A stretch of 64,000 nucleotides of DNA from Heterobasidion occidentale (taxonomy: Eukaryota > Basidiomycota > Agaricomycetes > Russulales > Bondarzewiaceae), in contig JBCAQO010000008.1 of assembly GCA_039111635.1 (NCBI GenBank), positions 1,364,001 through 1,428,000 of the forward strand, in the 5' to 3' direction. Below are positions 39,966 through 51,043 of the stretch, one piece after another. Below the pieces are notes generated by a model, which was not told where the DNA came from, did no database searches, and saw nothing but the letters and a program-made list of their open reading frames with translations. Numbering within the stretch: the first letter of the stretch is position 1; each line of letters opens with the position of its first letter. A program made the translations under genes and the position numbers.

Positions 39966-40793
39966 TGTTAAGAGCCGGCTCATAACACATGATATATGAT
40001 CATCTGATCATATGACACGTGGTCTATGACCAACGGATATGACCTATACTCGGTGACCAACCCTTTGACTTCACCAACAGACATTGAGTTATCTTATCTT
40101 ATCTTCTACCCCTGATCAGCGATCATGTCATCACAGTTACCTGAACAGTTCCTGCCCCTGTTCCTGTTCCTGGTTCCTGTCCCTGCCCCAACGGTTTGTT
40201 CGTTAATTGTTTGCTTCTGTTAGATCGTTTACCTCGGTACCTTAAGAAGCACAGACCTTCTGTCGATCTTGCCCTAAAGTAGTCTACGTATATATAGAAC
40301 GAGCCAGATACCTGTATCGCCAGCTCGTTCACCTTTGTTACTCCCACCTGTTCTTACTCTCGACCTTTGGTACTAGCCATACCTCTGCTACATCATAGTC
40401 TTTGCCATTAGGCCAGACCTTTGATTGTCAATAGAACATCTGATTAAACATTGGTTTAACTTGTCTCTGCGCTTCTCTCTATTATCATCCTCAACCACTC
40501 AGTCGTCATCTCAATACTGGCTGAGTTCTATACAGGACTAGCAGTATTCTATCTCGACTTTAGTGGGCATCATATCTACTGCCATCCGGGCCCACATCAG
40601 GTTGTACCCTCACATCTGTGGGAAAACCTTTGTGCATTCCTGGAGACACAATACCATCACGAATCCCTCGTGCATTCCGAATTATGCACACAGTTAGCCG
40701 CTGGTGCCTTCATCGGATGCACTTGGATTTGGCACGTCCCTCAGTGACTCAGGAGCCTCCTGACACATCACGTGTGAAGACCAGGTCTTAACA
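39966..40793 (+). repeat. Element F 3' LTR
   Basis: 828 bp, with the same ends as the 5' LTR. It differs by scattered substitutions and an extra ~32 bp near 40737-40768 that contains an imperfect palindrome (CAGTGACTCAGGAGCCTCCTG). The element/host joint is at 40793/40794. Confidence 0.95.
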
Positions 40794-41541
40794 GCAAGGG
40801 AGTGAGTTGAAAGTGCCAAACTGGCACTGAGGAGATTGTACATAAATGTAGGACAAGAGAGTGAATGATTGGGTACAATCTTGATGATTGAGAGTGTCGG
40901 AGTCTTAGGGCCAGTCAGAATGTTGCAATGTTGCAAGATGTTGCAGGATATCCCAAGATATACAATGATCTGATAAGATCAAGCAAGATCGGTTGGTTAT
41001 GATAATCAAACAAGCTGTTAACTTCCTGAAAGAATGTTCTTAAATAGATAATGCTTTATCTTTTGACATCTGCTCATGCCAACAAGCTATTAAATTAAAA
41101 ACACTGCATGGTCATGGCACATTCTTCTTAATTTCTGATGATTCTAGCAGCCTGTAATCATTTTGCATTCAGACCGCTAACAAGGTATCATTTCAGTACA
41201 ATGACCAGAAGCTACTTACCAGACTGGCTCTGTAATACAATCACTGCGGCTCTACCCATAATGTTGTCCTTGAATGACCACTGGATTACAAGACTTGAAC
41301 TCCCTCCGGTCATTGGTTATCTCAATGACTGAGAAAGCTGGCACAATATCAGAATTCTTGTTAATTATGCCATATGATATAATGCTTATAATGGTCAAAT
41401 AAGTTGCTAACGTTTTGGAAGAATGTTTTCGAACTAATAATCCTTTATTTTTCGTGCCAACAAGCCATCAAATTAAAAACTCCGCCTAGTCATAGCACGT
41501 TACCTTTGATTTCCTGATGAAAGACCTTGACAAGCAAGGTA
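40794..41541. promoter_or_regulatory. Intergenic region with a duplicated upstream block
   Basis: About 130 bp at 41010-41145 and 41396-41522 are diverged copies of the same sequence. Shared strings include GAAGAATGTT(C/T)T, GCCAACAAGC and AAATTAAAAAC, in the same order, 380 bp apart. The second copy ends directly before the ATG of the next gene, so the duplication covers its proximal promoter. ATGTTGCA is repeated three times at 40919-40946. I see no ORF worth reporting. Confidence 0.5.
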
Positions 41542-42348
41542 ATGCTACCTCGCCAGCTCCGTTCAGTCGTTCATCAGCGTCAGTGTTGGCGCATCCCTTA
41601 CATTCCATCTGCACTGCGCTCTTTCAGCTATTCTTCCGTTCTGAATGATTTTCATTTTGATACCCATCACTTTGTCCAACGTTTGGAGCGCGAAGGTCTG
41701 AACAAGGCCCAGGCCGAAGGCATCATGTCCGCGATGGCAGAGGTCATCGACGAAAGCATTCGGAACATGGCCAGCAACATGGTCACTAAGGCTGATCAAG
41801 AGAAGGTATTCCCCGTTACATCCGTTATGTCGTGTCTAGTTAAAATAGCTTGTACAGAATCATTACACTCAGCAAGTCGACTTTGCGCAGCTCAAGTCCG
41901 AACTGCAGCTTGTTGAGAAGAATGACTTGGCCATGATCAAGGCAGAGAACGACCGACTTGTGACGGACATCGAGAAGTTGAAGCAGCGACTTCGAGAGGA
42001 GATCACGAGGACTCAGGCGGGGGTACGTTTGGACCTCAATCTTGAGAAGGGTCGAATTCGCGAGGAGGCCAGTCGACAAGAGCTCAAAGTGAAAGAGGTG
42101 GACACTCGGATAGAGCAGGAGATCGCTGGTCTTCGTGCTGCGATACAGTCCTCGAAGGTATGTGGCACTCATTCAGGTGCAAAACGAGATGACGAACGTA
42201 CTATCTTGCAGGCGACGACGCTGCAATACCTCGTCGGTTTTGGTATGTCCAATCCTTACTTCCGCTGAGCGAACGTCATCTCATTGAGCACTCCCCAGTC
42301 ACTGGCTGCTCAGCCTTGCTTATGGCTTATCTGCGATTCCGCGTATGA
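41542..42348 (+). CDS. CCDC90/MCUR1-family (DUF1640) mitochondrial coiled-coil protein
   Basis: Four exons by my reading: 41542-41805, 41873-42157, 42212-42242 and 42314-42348, giving 204 residues. The N-terminus (MLPRQLRSVVHQRQCWRIPY) is basic and free of acids, as in mitochondrial presequences. The core FDTHHFVQRLEREGLNKAQA, then GIMSAMAEVID, matches the DUF1640 start. A long coiled coil follows (residues about 85-180, including RLREEITRTQAGVRLDLNLE). The end, YLVGFALLMAYLRF, is the expected C-terminal membrane helix. Family members (yeast Fmp32, human CCDC90A/B) sit in the inner mitochondrial membrane and are tied to calcium uptake or cytochrome oxidase assembly. It converges on the guanylate kinase gene 91 bp away. 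Confidence 0.85.
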
Positions 42349-42439
42349 ACCTGAAGCTGCTCCATGAACATCGATACATGATTGTTGGCTATAATGTGTA
42401 TTTCTAATCCAGCGCAGTAACAAAGAATTGATTTCAGAA

Positions 42440-43303
42440 CTAAACGGTGAAAACAGGGAGGATATCAGTGGCTATCTTCTCGCCCAAAGCGACTTTTTTG
42501 AATAGACTGTATGCCCTGTCAAGATTGTCGTTGACAATGATGATGTCGTGTGCACCTGGCTCCTTCGCGTAGCTGATCTCGTTCAGTGCAGTCTTCAAAC
42601 GTTTATCAATAGCGGCATCTGTTTCTGTGCCGCGAGAAACAAGACGTGATCGAAGAGCATCCATCGACGGTGGTGCAATGAAAAGATAGACAGGGTTCAA
42701 GGATGTGTTCTTGATTTGGCGGACACCCTGGAGCAGGTTTGAAGACAGAGTAAAGCATCGGGTATTCTGAAAAAACACTTACCTGGACCTCAATATCGAG
42801 GATGCAGCGTTTTCCCAGCTGAGAGATGCTGTTCACGGCTTGAAAGCTGGTTCCGTAGAAATTGCCAGAAAACTCAGCATGCTCGATGAAGGCGCTTTGA
42901 TCAATCAAGTGAAGGAAGGTATCCCTGGAGACAAAGTGGTACTCTTTCCCGTCGGTCTCTCCTGGACGCGGGGCGCGAGTTGTATCTGAAGGGCGATGAG
43001 GACAGGCGCGGAGGAGGGAGGGAGGGAGGGAGTATTACGGGAAACGCTGAAGGCGAATTTGTCGGGAAATTCGGCGAAGAGTCGCTGGAGAAGTGAGGAT
43101 TTGCCCGCGCCTGAGGGGCCAGAGAGGACGAGAGGACGGATAAAGTCGGGGAGAGGAGACATGTCGAAGTGGTTGTGGCTGTGGTCGTCGTCGTCGACGG
43201 CGTGGACGGAGTGTAGTTGAAATGGGAGGAATGGGCCTGACGACGGCAGCGGGAATGATGAGATCAAACGGCGGCGGGGGTTGGGCCGGAGGGACCGTGC
43301 CAT
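42440..43303 (-). CDS. Guanylate kinase
   Basis: Three exons: 43303-43039, 42985-42783 and 42727-42440. The P-loop is [19 protein letters not shown]. The GMP-binding region follows ([35 protein letters not shown]), then LDIEVQGVRQIK and [15 protein letters not shown], a lid [13 protein letters not shown] and the closing [11 protein letters not shown]. It phosphorylates GMP to GDP with ATP in the cytosol. The usual fungal start corresponds to [15 protein letters not shown] at 43162. The extra 47 residues to 43303 ([15 protein letters not shown]) are Arg-rich and could be an alternative mitochondrial leader or simply 5' leader sequence. The first intron holds a GGGA-type purine run on the plus strand. 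Confidence 0.9.
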
Positions 43304-43451
43304 GGACTTAGTCAGGTCGCTGCTTGTAGCTTCTTCACCCTTTCCTTGTCCTTGTCACGCCGTCCTCTCCCCTTGCGTCCGACATATCCTTACCGCCTCC
43401 CATCCCTAATTCTGGAGCCCCCACTCGCATCCACGACCGTCACGATCTCTC

Positions 43452-45230
43452 ATGGGTGCAGTCTGTTGCCGTCCTCAGGTCCCCTCCTCCACCCGCTCGC
43501 TTTCGGCCCTGTCCGCTCACCGCTCTCATTCCTGCAGGTCATCGACTTCGACGGCGATGTAAATCTCTTTCACTTTGTTCTCCTGCGATGTGTCGGCAAG
43601 GGTGCTTTTGGCAAGGTCTGTCTATGCTCCATCATCGGTGGCTCGCCCCCTCAAGTCGTATGCGTGTCTGCCTCGGCCAGGTTCGCGTCGTCCAGCACAA
43701 GCAGACCAAGGAGCTCTACGCTCTCAAATACATCAACAAGCCCAAGTGTGTCAAGATGAAAGCCGTTCCGAACATCATCCAAGAGCGCCGCCTGCTCGAA
43801 GAGGTATTGTGCATCTTCACTCCCCCTTTTCTGCGTCCGCCCATTTCAGTCACTCGTCAGGTCGACCATCCCTTCGTTGTCAACTTGAGATACGCCTTCC
43901 AGGACGATGAGAATTGTTTCTTTGTTCTGGACCTTATGCTGGGGGGAGATCTAAGATGTATGTGCATAGTTCTATTCTTATCGTCGATCTAGTCATGACT
44001 GCCTCTTCAGTCCACTTGGAGCGCTTGGGCTCGCTATCCGAGGATACCGTCCGGTTCTATGTTGCAGAGCTTGCGTCCGCCATTGCATTTCTGCACGAAA
44101 ACGCATAATGCATCGGTCAGCTGTCACTCCTGTCACTCCTTCATCTCCTGTCTTGACGTCTTATGCCTCAGAGACCTCAACCTGATAACATCCTTTTGGA
44201 TGAGCGAGGCCATGCACACATCACCGATTTCAACATCGCTGTACACTATAGCGACCGGAGATTACTCACTGGCGTTGCAGGTTCAATGGCCTACATGGCA
44301 CCTGAGATCCTTGCAAAGCGTGGTTATACTTACCCTGTCGACTGGTGGTCACTTGGGGTCTGCGCATATGAGCTTGTTTTTGGGCGTCGACCATTCCGGG
44401 GTCGGACAAACAGTGCGTTGACGCATAGCATTTCCAAAGACCCACTGCGCTTCCCGGAGAACGCAGAAGAGAAGTGCAGTAAGGCTGGTATGCAAGCGCT
44501 AAAAGGGGTGAGTCTCGTTCCCTCGACGATGTTCGCGCAAGTTGAACCTCGTACGTGATCGAGTCCCCTTCTCAACCGATTCTCTAGTTTTTGGACAGGG
44601 ATCCCTACAAGCGGCTGTCCTGCAATCCTCAGACTGAAGGCTTCGAAGAGATTCGGCGGCATCCATGGTTTGCTTCGATCGACTGGGAAGCTCTGGAACG
44701 AAAAGAGCTAGCGCCGCCCTTCGTTCCCGATGTGAGCATATCTTTCCTCACGTCTTTTCGACATTCAACTCTTTCGCCACAGAACAAGAAAGCGAATTTT
44801 GATGCATCGCACGAGCTGGAGGAGCTACTGTTGGAGGACAACCCACTGAAGGCTAAGCCACGGAAAGCCAACCGTGATCTGAACAATCTCAGCGCCGAAA
44901 TGCGGCAGATGGAGGAACAGTGCGTTTACTCTTGTTCCATTCCAACTGATTGCCTGAACGCTTGATTACCGAAGATTTACCATCTATGACTTCCGGTTGA
45001 TGCACCGGCGCTCATATTACCCTCACAACCAACAAATAGCATCGACCGTCACCGCGACATCGTCATCGGGGCTCATAGCGTCACGTCCAGTGACTCCAGG
45101 AACTGTAGACCTTGCCGGCGATTCACCAATAGCCATCGACGGACCTCGGTTGACAGAGGAGTTTAAGATAGAGGACAGCCATGCGGTTCCTCTGAACAAC
45201 ATGATGACAGAGAAGGAGAATTTCGAGTAG
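43452..45230 (+). pseudogene. YANK/STK32-type serine/threonine kinase with two frame breaks in the catalytic loop
   Basis: About nine exons. Exon 1 gives MGAVCCRPQ (N-myristoylation/palmitoylation type), and exon 2 (43538-43615) gives VIDFDGDVNLFHFVLLRCVG then KGAFGK (glycine loop). VRVVQHKQTKELYALKYINK has the catalytic Lys. ITDFNIA is the DFN variant of DFG typical of YANK kinases, followed by [20 protein letters not shown]. The C-terminal FTIYDF and RRSYYPHNQQ strings are family signatures. The catalytic loop cannot be read in one frame: 44100-44109 (GCATAATGCATCG) needs one more base to give IMHR, and 44172-44182 (CTCAACCTGAT) needs one more to give DLKPDN. It is either a pseudogene or affected by two single-base assembly errors. 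Confidence 0.8.
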
Positions 45231-45674
45231 CCTTTCAGACGATGTACGATTGTTTCGCTCCATTATCCTTCTCTTGTTTTGGGTTCACCTCTTCGTTGAC
45301 CGTGCTCTGTTCACGACTTCACTCTTGCATGACACTGCCTTGTCTATCCACTCTTTTATTTCATTATTTCTTCTCTGCATTATATTTCCTCCATCATGTG
45401 CCGCTCTGCCCCTCGATACCTCCATATGTCCAGACCCCTGTCGTTTTTACTTACCTCTCGCGTTCACTCCTCTTTTCTTCATTCGGCGGTAACCGTGTTC
45501 ACCTTCCTCTCTCCGGTTCTGACTTACGAATGCTCCGAGGCCGTCAATCACCTTGTATACTTAATGATGCCTCGATAATATCCCCGGCCGTATTGACCTG
45601 ATCGCGCTCGCACTTTCTTCGTAAATTGGTTCTCGCCGCCACAGTGTATATCGCTGGTTTAAAAGGTATCAAGG

Positions 45675-46974
45675 TCACTCCTTCTTTCCAGTCCCAGTTC
45701 TACCGTCCGCATTGATCTGGGTATACCAGAACGATCCAACGAATACCATTCCTGCGCCTAACCCCAATTGTCCGTTCCATCCATTCCCGAACCACCAGAC
45801 GCTAAAGCATAGACTGATTGCCTTGCGAGTCGTCAGGACCACTTGTGTGGATACCGACGAGACTCTCTGAGTGGTGTCACAATTGTCAACCAGCGAAACA
45901 ACCTGAAAATGATGACGTACAGAGGACAGTTGATTGACGCCAGAAACGCAGACGAGTTGTGAAAGAAGGTTGGCAGCAAGGATGACATAGGGCATGGGCA
46001 CAACAGAGTCCGATTTCTCAGAAAGGCTAACGAGACCATGCTTTACCTGGGGGATGAGAAACAAGAATACTGGCAAAGACAATGCATGCTTCAAAGTTGA
46101 AGACGGTATCAGCCTACGATTGTATGGACAGACGTGACTAAATATACATACAGTGTAGAAAACACCCTCCTTCCAGCACGGTCCATACTTTTGGTACGTG
46201 CGCTCCTGCAACATGCCCAAGGTTCCGGTCAAGGCTAGGGACACAGTGAGCATCGTGACGCCTAGTGCATATTCGAACAGATTCTCGGTCGACTGGTCTG
46301 CTGAAGGCGGACGAGAAAGCGTCGCGACAACGACCCCGATAGATACGAGCAGAACCGCAGTCTGTAGCAAAATCTTCTATGAGGAGGCTATGAAAATCTG
46401 ATGTGGGGCCAATAACGCACTACTTGTTTGATTGAATACCGTTTATACATGAAAAAGCGGCCAAAGAGCATGGAGACTGCCAGTCCTGAAACGCTGGCGT
46501 AAGATGTGCCCAAAAGAGACAGTCAAGAGATCCGTACCTGCAGAGCGGAATACGATCTGTATTGTCAACGGAACATGAAATGCATATACCCAGTTGTTAA
46601 ACAAGGATCCAGTGGCCAGGACAACAACTTGAAGCAGCCATTGTGACAAAGGAACTTGACGAGGCTTCAGTCTCGGTAGTAATCCAGCAGAAGGCTTCCA
46701 AGTTATGAACGAGGGCAATTGCTGAAGTGTGATGAATAACATCTGCGAAAATGTCAGAGCAGAACCTGCCAGCAAACTGCGTTGGTGATATGTTTCAAAA
46801 GTGAGAGTCAACAGCATATGAGACCTACCGACTCGCGACTCTATCCTGAGCAGCCGCTCATATGCCCATACGTTGCTGAATGAAACCCGATGAAAGACAA
46901 ATCGAGCGAGAACAGGTAGGTACCTACGTGCAGCAACCCCCAAGAACAAGGGATATCATAAGGGAATAATCCAT
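45675..46974 (-). CDS. UDP-N-acetylglucosamine transporter (UAA/SLC35B4, Yea4-like)
   Basis: Spliced from about eight exons, starting MDYSLMISLVLGGCCTNVWA at 46974. The family start GGCCxNV, then ALTFSQMLFITLQQLPSFIT, NNWVYAFHVPLTIQIVFRSA, FMYKRYSIKQ, GMLQERTYQKYGPCWKEGVF, HALSLPVFLFLIPQ and VVLTTRKAISLCFS follow the order of SLC35B4/Yea4, with about ten membrane helices. It should carry UDP-GlcNAc (and perhaps UDP-xylose) from cytosol into ER or Golgi in exchange for UMP, supplying chitin and glycan synthesis. The short exon encoding LAVSMLFGRFF lies at about 46441-46505. The C-terminus GRTGTGKKE is a Lys-rich tail, compatible with ER retention. Confidence 0.85.
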
Positions 46975-47065
46975 CAAAGATACAGCAACCTGGGCAGCTG
47001 TTACTTTATTTGCCTGAACGAGAGGCCGAGCTGTCCCATCTAGTGTTGAATCCGTGTGATGAGCA

Positions 47066-47347
47066 TTGTCCTGTTTGCTAGCGCGTCGACGAGACATAGA
47101 GGGGAAGCTTCAAGAGGCAGAGAAGAAAGTACGGAACATCCTACTGGTGGTACAGCTTCCTGCAGGACACCGGCCGGTGCTGCGACAGCTCTTCTTACAG
47201 GACAGTATTTTTGCGACTGGCTTGATCGGAAACTACAACCCGGCTTCCTTTCCGGCACCAACTGCCAGCGTCCGCATCACACATGGAAGACCGGACGATT
47301 TGAATGTTCAAACGGTCGGAGTTGAAAGTGCCCTCCAGCAATATTGA
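47066..47347 (+). other. Orphan ORF, possibly the last exon of an unrecognised small gene
   Basis: A 93-codon frame without a good AUG (first codon TTG). The reading RRRDIEGKLQEAEKKVRNIL looks like a coiled coil, and a CTAG acceptor just before it could join it to LLLYLPEREAELSHL encoded at about 47007-47040. If so, the gene would have to begin inside or against the 5' end of the transporter gene, only 90 bp upstream. I do not recognise the product. It may be a remnant of a truncated gene. Confidence 0.25.
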
Positions 47348-47444
47348 TCTCAGAAGACATCTGCTACTCATCTGCTCTGCTCTAGATCTTGATACTGAGC
47401 CATTCCTTGGATTGCCTGATCGCACAAAATCCGTACAGAGCTAT

Positions 47445-48865
47445 TTACCACCCAAAAATCAATTCTGAGACCTGTCCTATAACCCCTTTTGTCGGTGAAT
47501 TGGTCGCGCTACCCATCGCCAACGGCGTGACCGCCATGTGAGGTGGTTGTACGTTGGTGGACTTCTGACTTGTCCCCGGCTTCTTGAATGCAGAGGACGG
47601 TGGTGCCAATCTGATGGGAGTTCCAACTGGTGGTGTTGATGGTAGCTGGACGCGTGGGTGTCCTGAGTCAACATCAATAGCCATAGCATCTGAAAGGTGA
47701 GATGATGAATCAGGCCCAGGTGACTGCGCAGATGTTGGTCCTCGCGTATTAAGCGATTGCCCGAAAATATTATCTCCTTGAGCCGAGTCCTAATGTATAC
47801 CAATGCGATCAAGTTGTCTGTAGGAAATCAGGAGAAATGCACTCACAGCCCACTTGACGCCGACCATCCAACTTCCGCTAATGATTTCACCATTCTTCCT
47901 CACAGCACGCAGAGCGTCCCCAGGATTCTTGAATCCTATCCGAAAGCAGTTGACAACCTCTGTGTTGGCCTCAGGTTCTGTAACCTCCCCAAGCTGTTTG
48001 AAATATTCAACGGCAACGCTGTATTTGTCTGGTGGATATCCAAACACAATGATATAGCTGAAATCGCCTGCCGGGAGGGCCACTAGTCGAGCTGATCGCG
48101 ATATAAGGGTACCCGATGCCGCCGGCTCAAAATCAGTATGCTAGAACTGGCGCGTTGAGGTGATTACTGAGTTGAAAACAGGAACACGCACCTTTCGCTG
48201 ATTCCCAGCAGAATGGTCCATATATGTGGCATTGACAATATCGTTCACCGAGGTAGTTGGTGGTGCGTCCTCGTCCAGCGTTGGTCGCTGTCTGAGTTCG
48301 GAGAACTATCAAAATTCGGTTCAAGAATCTGTGAGAATGAGGACAGATACCGTGAACTCTCAAACATAGGATCCTTCCCAAACTCTGCTGTAGGTCCCCT
48401 GGACAGCGCGTGATTCAATTTGGCCTTCGTTTGAACCACGGGCAAGTCATCAAAGCGCTGATGCGGGGGAGATGCCTGATATCAGACTATCGAGATCAGA
48501 GTCAAGTCTGCGATCATGGTGAAAAGGAGTTCAGACATTGTTCTGGGATGTTGAAGACTATGCGGTATGTGATGAACTTTGACATCCCATATAACCTTGA
48601 AACAACGCACCATGAGGTACCCTGGTTGGTAATGAGATCTTGATTGATGAAAATTGTCATTAATTGAACTCGTCAAAGTATTGGTCGAGCTTTGAGGGTT
48701 CCAGTTACTAGAGTCATGAGCGTGTTGGCTGGAACTGCCTGAGCCACTCGTCGAGAAGGGTGAATCATACTGTGAGCTGGAATGCGACAACTGAGATCGA
48801 TTCCGATCAAAAGCACTGGTATCCTGACCAAGATGGGACTGTGAGTAGGAGCTGGCTGAGAACAT
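47445..48865 (-). CDS. Nucleoporin Nup53/Nup35 (MPPN-type RRM)
   Basis: Five exons fit in phase: 48865-48611, 48475-48351, 48291-48192, 48140-47847 and 47789-47445 (about 372 residues). The N-terminal half is Ser/Gln/Asn-rich (FSASSYSQSHLGQ...). A short RQRPTLDEDAPPTTSVNDI motif precedes the RRM. The RRM reads ALPAGDFSYIIVFGYPPDKY, then SVAVEYFKQLGEV, NCFRIGFKNPGDALRAVRKN and GSWMVGVKWA, the MPPN form found in Nup53/Nup59/Nup35. The last residues, VIGQVSELIFGW, match the C-terminal amphipathic membrane-binding helix. It belongs to the inner ring of the nuclear pore. The gene is head-to-head with Zpr1, with 168 bp between the start codons. Confidence 0.85.
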
Positions 48866-49033
48866 TTCAACGAACTCGAGTTGTGTGCGTCAACGAAGTT
48901 GACAAGGAGGATGGAACAACAACTTACATAATGACACTAAACAATTGATCTTCCTTCGTGAGAACGACGCTGCGTGCACTGCTGATTAGATTTTGGCAGG
49001 TATCGTTTAACGTTTAGTCCACCCTTCTACACT
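48866..49033. promoter_or_regulatory. Shared promoter interval between Nup53 and Zpr1 genes
   Basis: 168 bp separates two divergent ATGs, so both promoters must lie here or within the first exons. I see no canonical TATA box. A C/T-rich segment (TTAGTCCACCCTTCTACAC) stands just upstream of the Zpr1 ATG. Confidence 0.4.
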
Positions 49034-50806
49034 ATGCCTGAGCAAGAAGTCCTCTTCCCCTCTATCGGGACCATCGCACAAACAACAGAGAATATACAGG
49101 ATGCTCGGTCAGAGGAATCGACTACTGAAGAAGATGACCGGGCGGTGCAAGAGATCGAGTCCCTTTGCATGTCCTGCGGCGAGCAGGTTCGTAGATCACT
49201 TTCGTAAATCACTTTCGCGTTGATTCTTAAAAATGTGATCCTATTCTTCTCAAAGGGTGTTACACGCATGCTTCTGACTTCCATCCCTTACTTCCGTGAA
49301 GTCATCGTAATGTCATTTAGATGTGAACACTGCGGCACATCAAATAACGAGATCCAGTCTGCAGGCTCTATCAGCCGTATGTACCCGTTATATCCTGCAC
49401 TTACAGTCAATTACAGCCTTTTTTTTTATAGCTGAAGGAGCCGTGTATACTGCTCGCGTCCTTGCCCGAACCGACCTCGACCGTCAAATTGTCAAATCTG
49501 ATACATGTACCGTAAACATCCCCGAATACGAGCTAACAATCCCCCCGTCCAAGGGACAACTCACAACAATCGAGGGCATTATCAGAGACGTCGTCCGGGA
49601 TCTCAGCGGCGATCAACCTCTTCGACGCATTGAAGATGAAGCAACTTACGCAAAGATAGAAGCACTCATCACTAAACTCAAATTAATCCTTGCTGATGAA
49701 GATGACGAGGAGAGTTCTAGTGTAGGCCCCGTCGAGATACAAAAATCATCACGGAAGGACATTCCGATGCCAATATTCACCGTCAAACTTGACGACCCAG
49801 CCGGACGATCCTTCATTGAGTTCATCGGAAGTATGGCAGACCCTAAATGGAACCTCCGGACATACCGTCGCACAAAAGAACAAAACATTGCTTTAGGTTT
49901 GGTCGCCCCTGATGAGGCCGTGGGACCTCAGGCTCCTAGTGAATCTGAAGGGACGGCGCCCACAAATGATGACAATGCTGGAGAAGGTTTAGAGGGCGAG
50001 AATGAGGAGATTTACGTGTTCCCCGGCGTTTGCTCTAGCTGCGGGCACCCATTGAATACATTGATGAAGAAAGTCGTGGTCCCATACTTCAAGGTAAGGC
50101 CTATGAGACTTTCACTGAGGGTTGAAACGATGATCGAGACTTGCAGGATATCTTGATCATGTCAACAAATTGCGACCGATGTGGATATCGAGACAATGAA
50201 GTGAAATCTGGTTCCGCAATCTCGGAACAAGGCAGACGAATAACTCTGCAGGTCGAAGATCGTGAGGATCTTAGCCGAGACATCTTGAAGGTGTGCAACC
50301 ACGTTGGCATTTCCCCTTGCACAACAATGACCCCATATAGAGTGAAACATGCGGATTATCCATCCCCGAGATCGACCTTGTTCTCCAAGCCGGAACATTG
50401 GGCGGCCGGTTTACAACGCTCGAGGGCATCCTTAACCAAGTCTACGAAGAATTATCCGAGAAGGTTTTTGCCTCGAGTGATTCTCGAAGAGATGATCATG
50501 ATGCTTTTGAGAAGTTTCTTCAAAGCTTGAAGAAGGTCAGGCAATCCTTCTATATGCCACCTGATCTGCATAGGTGTCGTTGCTGAGGCTTACATTTCCT
50601 AGGTGAAAAATGCGGAGAGGCCATTCACTCTCATTCTCGATGATCCTCTGGCCAACTCTTATCTGCAAAATCTGTATGCTCCCGATCCGGATCCTAATAT
50701 GGAGGTTGTGACATACTATCGGACATGGGATCAGAATGAAGAGCTAGGCTTGAATGATATGAAGGTAGAGGGATATGAAGAAGATGTGCAGGAAAGCACT
50801 CCCTAA
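49034..50806 (+). CDS. Zinc finger protein Zpr1
   Basis: Six exons: 49034-49186, 49256-49376, 49432-50093, 50147-50290, 50341-50535 and 50603-50806. The first C4 finger is CMSC ... RCEHC, with the conserved [20 protein letters not shown] between. The first ZPR1 box holds [20 protein letters not shown]. The second finger is CSSCGHPL ... NCDRC, with [20 protein letters not shown] between. The second box holds [20 protein letters not shown] then TTLEGIL. The order finger-box-finger-box is the full Zpr1 layout. In yeast it is an essential chaperone for eEF1A folding that moves between cytoplasm and nucleus. All splice joints keep frame. Confidence 0.95.
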
Positions 50807-51043
50807 TCTTGATTTGGGTCCGCCAATATATCCAGTGTGTAGAAGATCAATGATACATCTGAAGTACTTGAGTGATCTTTGTGTACTTAAGTAGTATCAA
50901 GCTTTACGTCAGACGTGAGTCAACACTGAGTCAACTTCAGTCAACGCACTCAAGAGGACGAGTTTCAACCTTGCCACTGGCTAGTCAATCACAATAAATA
51001 GGACGCACAATTCGCAAGGTATTGCACAAACTTGTGGAAAGCC

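Larger units (their letters stand above)
31998..40793 (+). mobile_element. Element F: Ty3/gypsy chromodomain retrotransposon
   Basis: The 5' LTR is 31998-32793 and the 3' LTR is 39966-40793, with a polypurine tract AGAAAGGGGGTGG at 39953-39965. The flanks GAATC (left) and GCAAG (right) do not match, so there is no target duplication. The left flank is element A and the right flank is host DNA. The internal order is pre-Gag, Gag (capsid mostly deleted), protease, RT, RNase H, integrase, chromodomain, then three overlapping 3' ORFs. Several 1-nt frameshifts break pol. It is related to B in protein sequence but has a different LTR. Confidence 0.9.
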
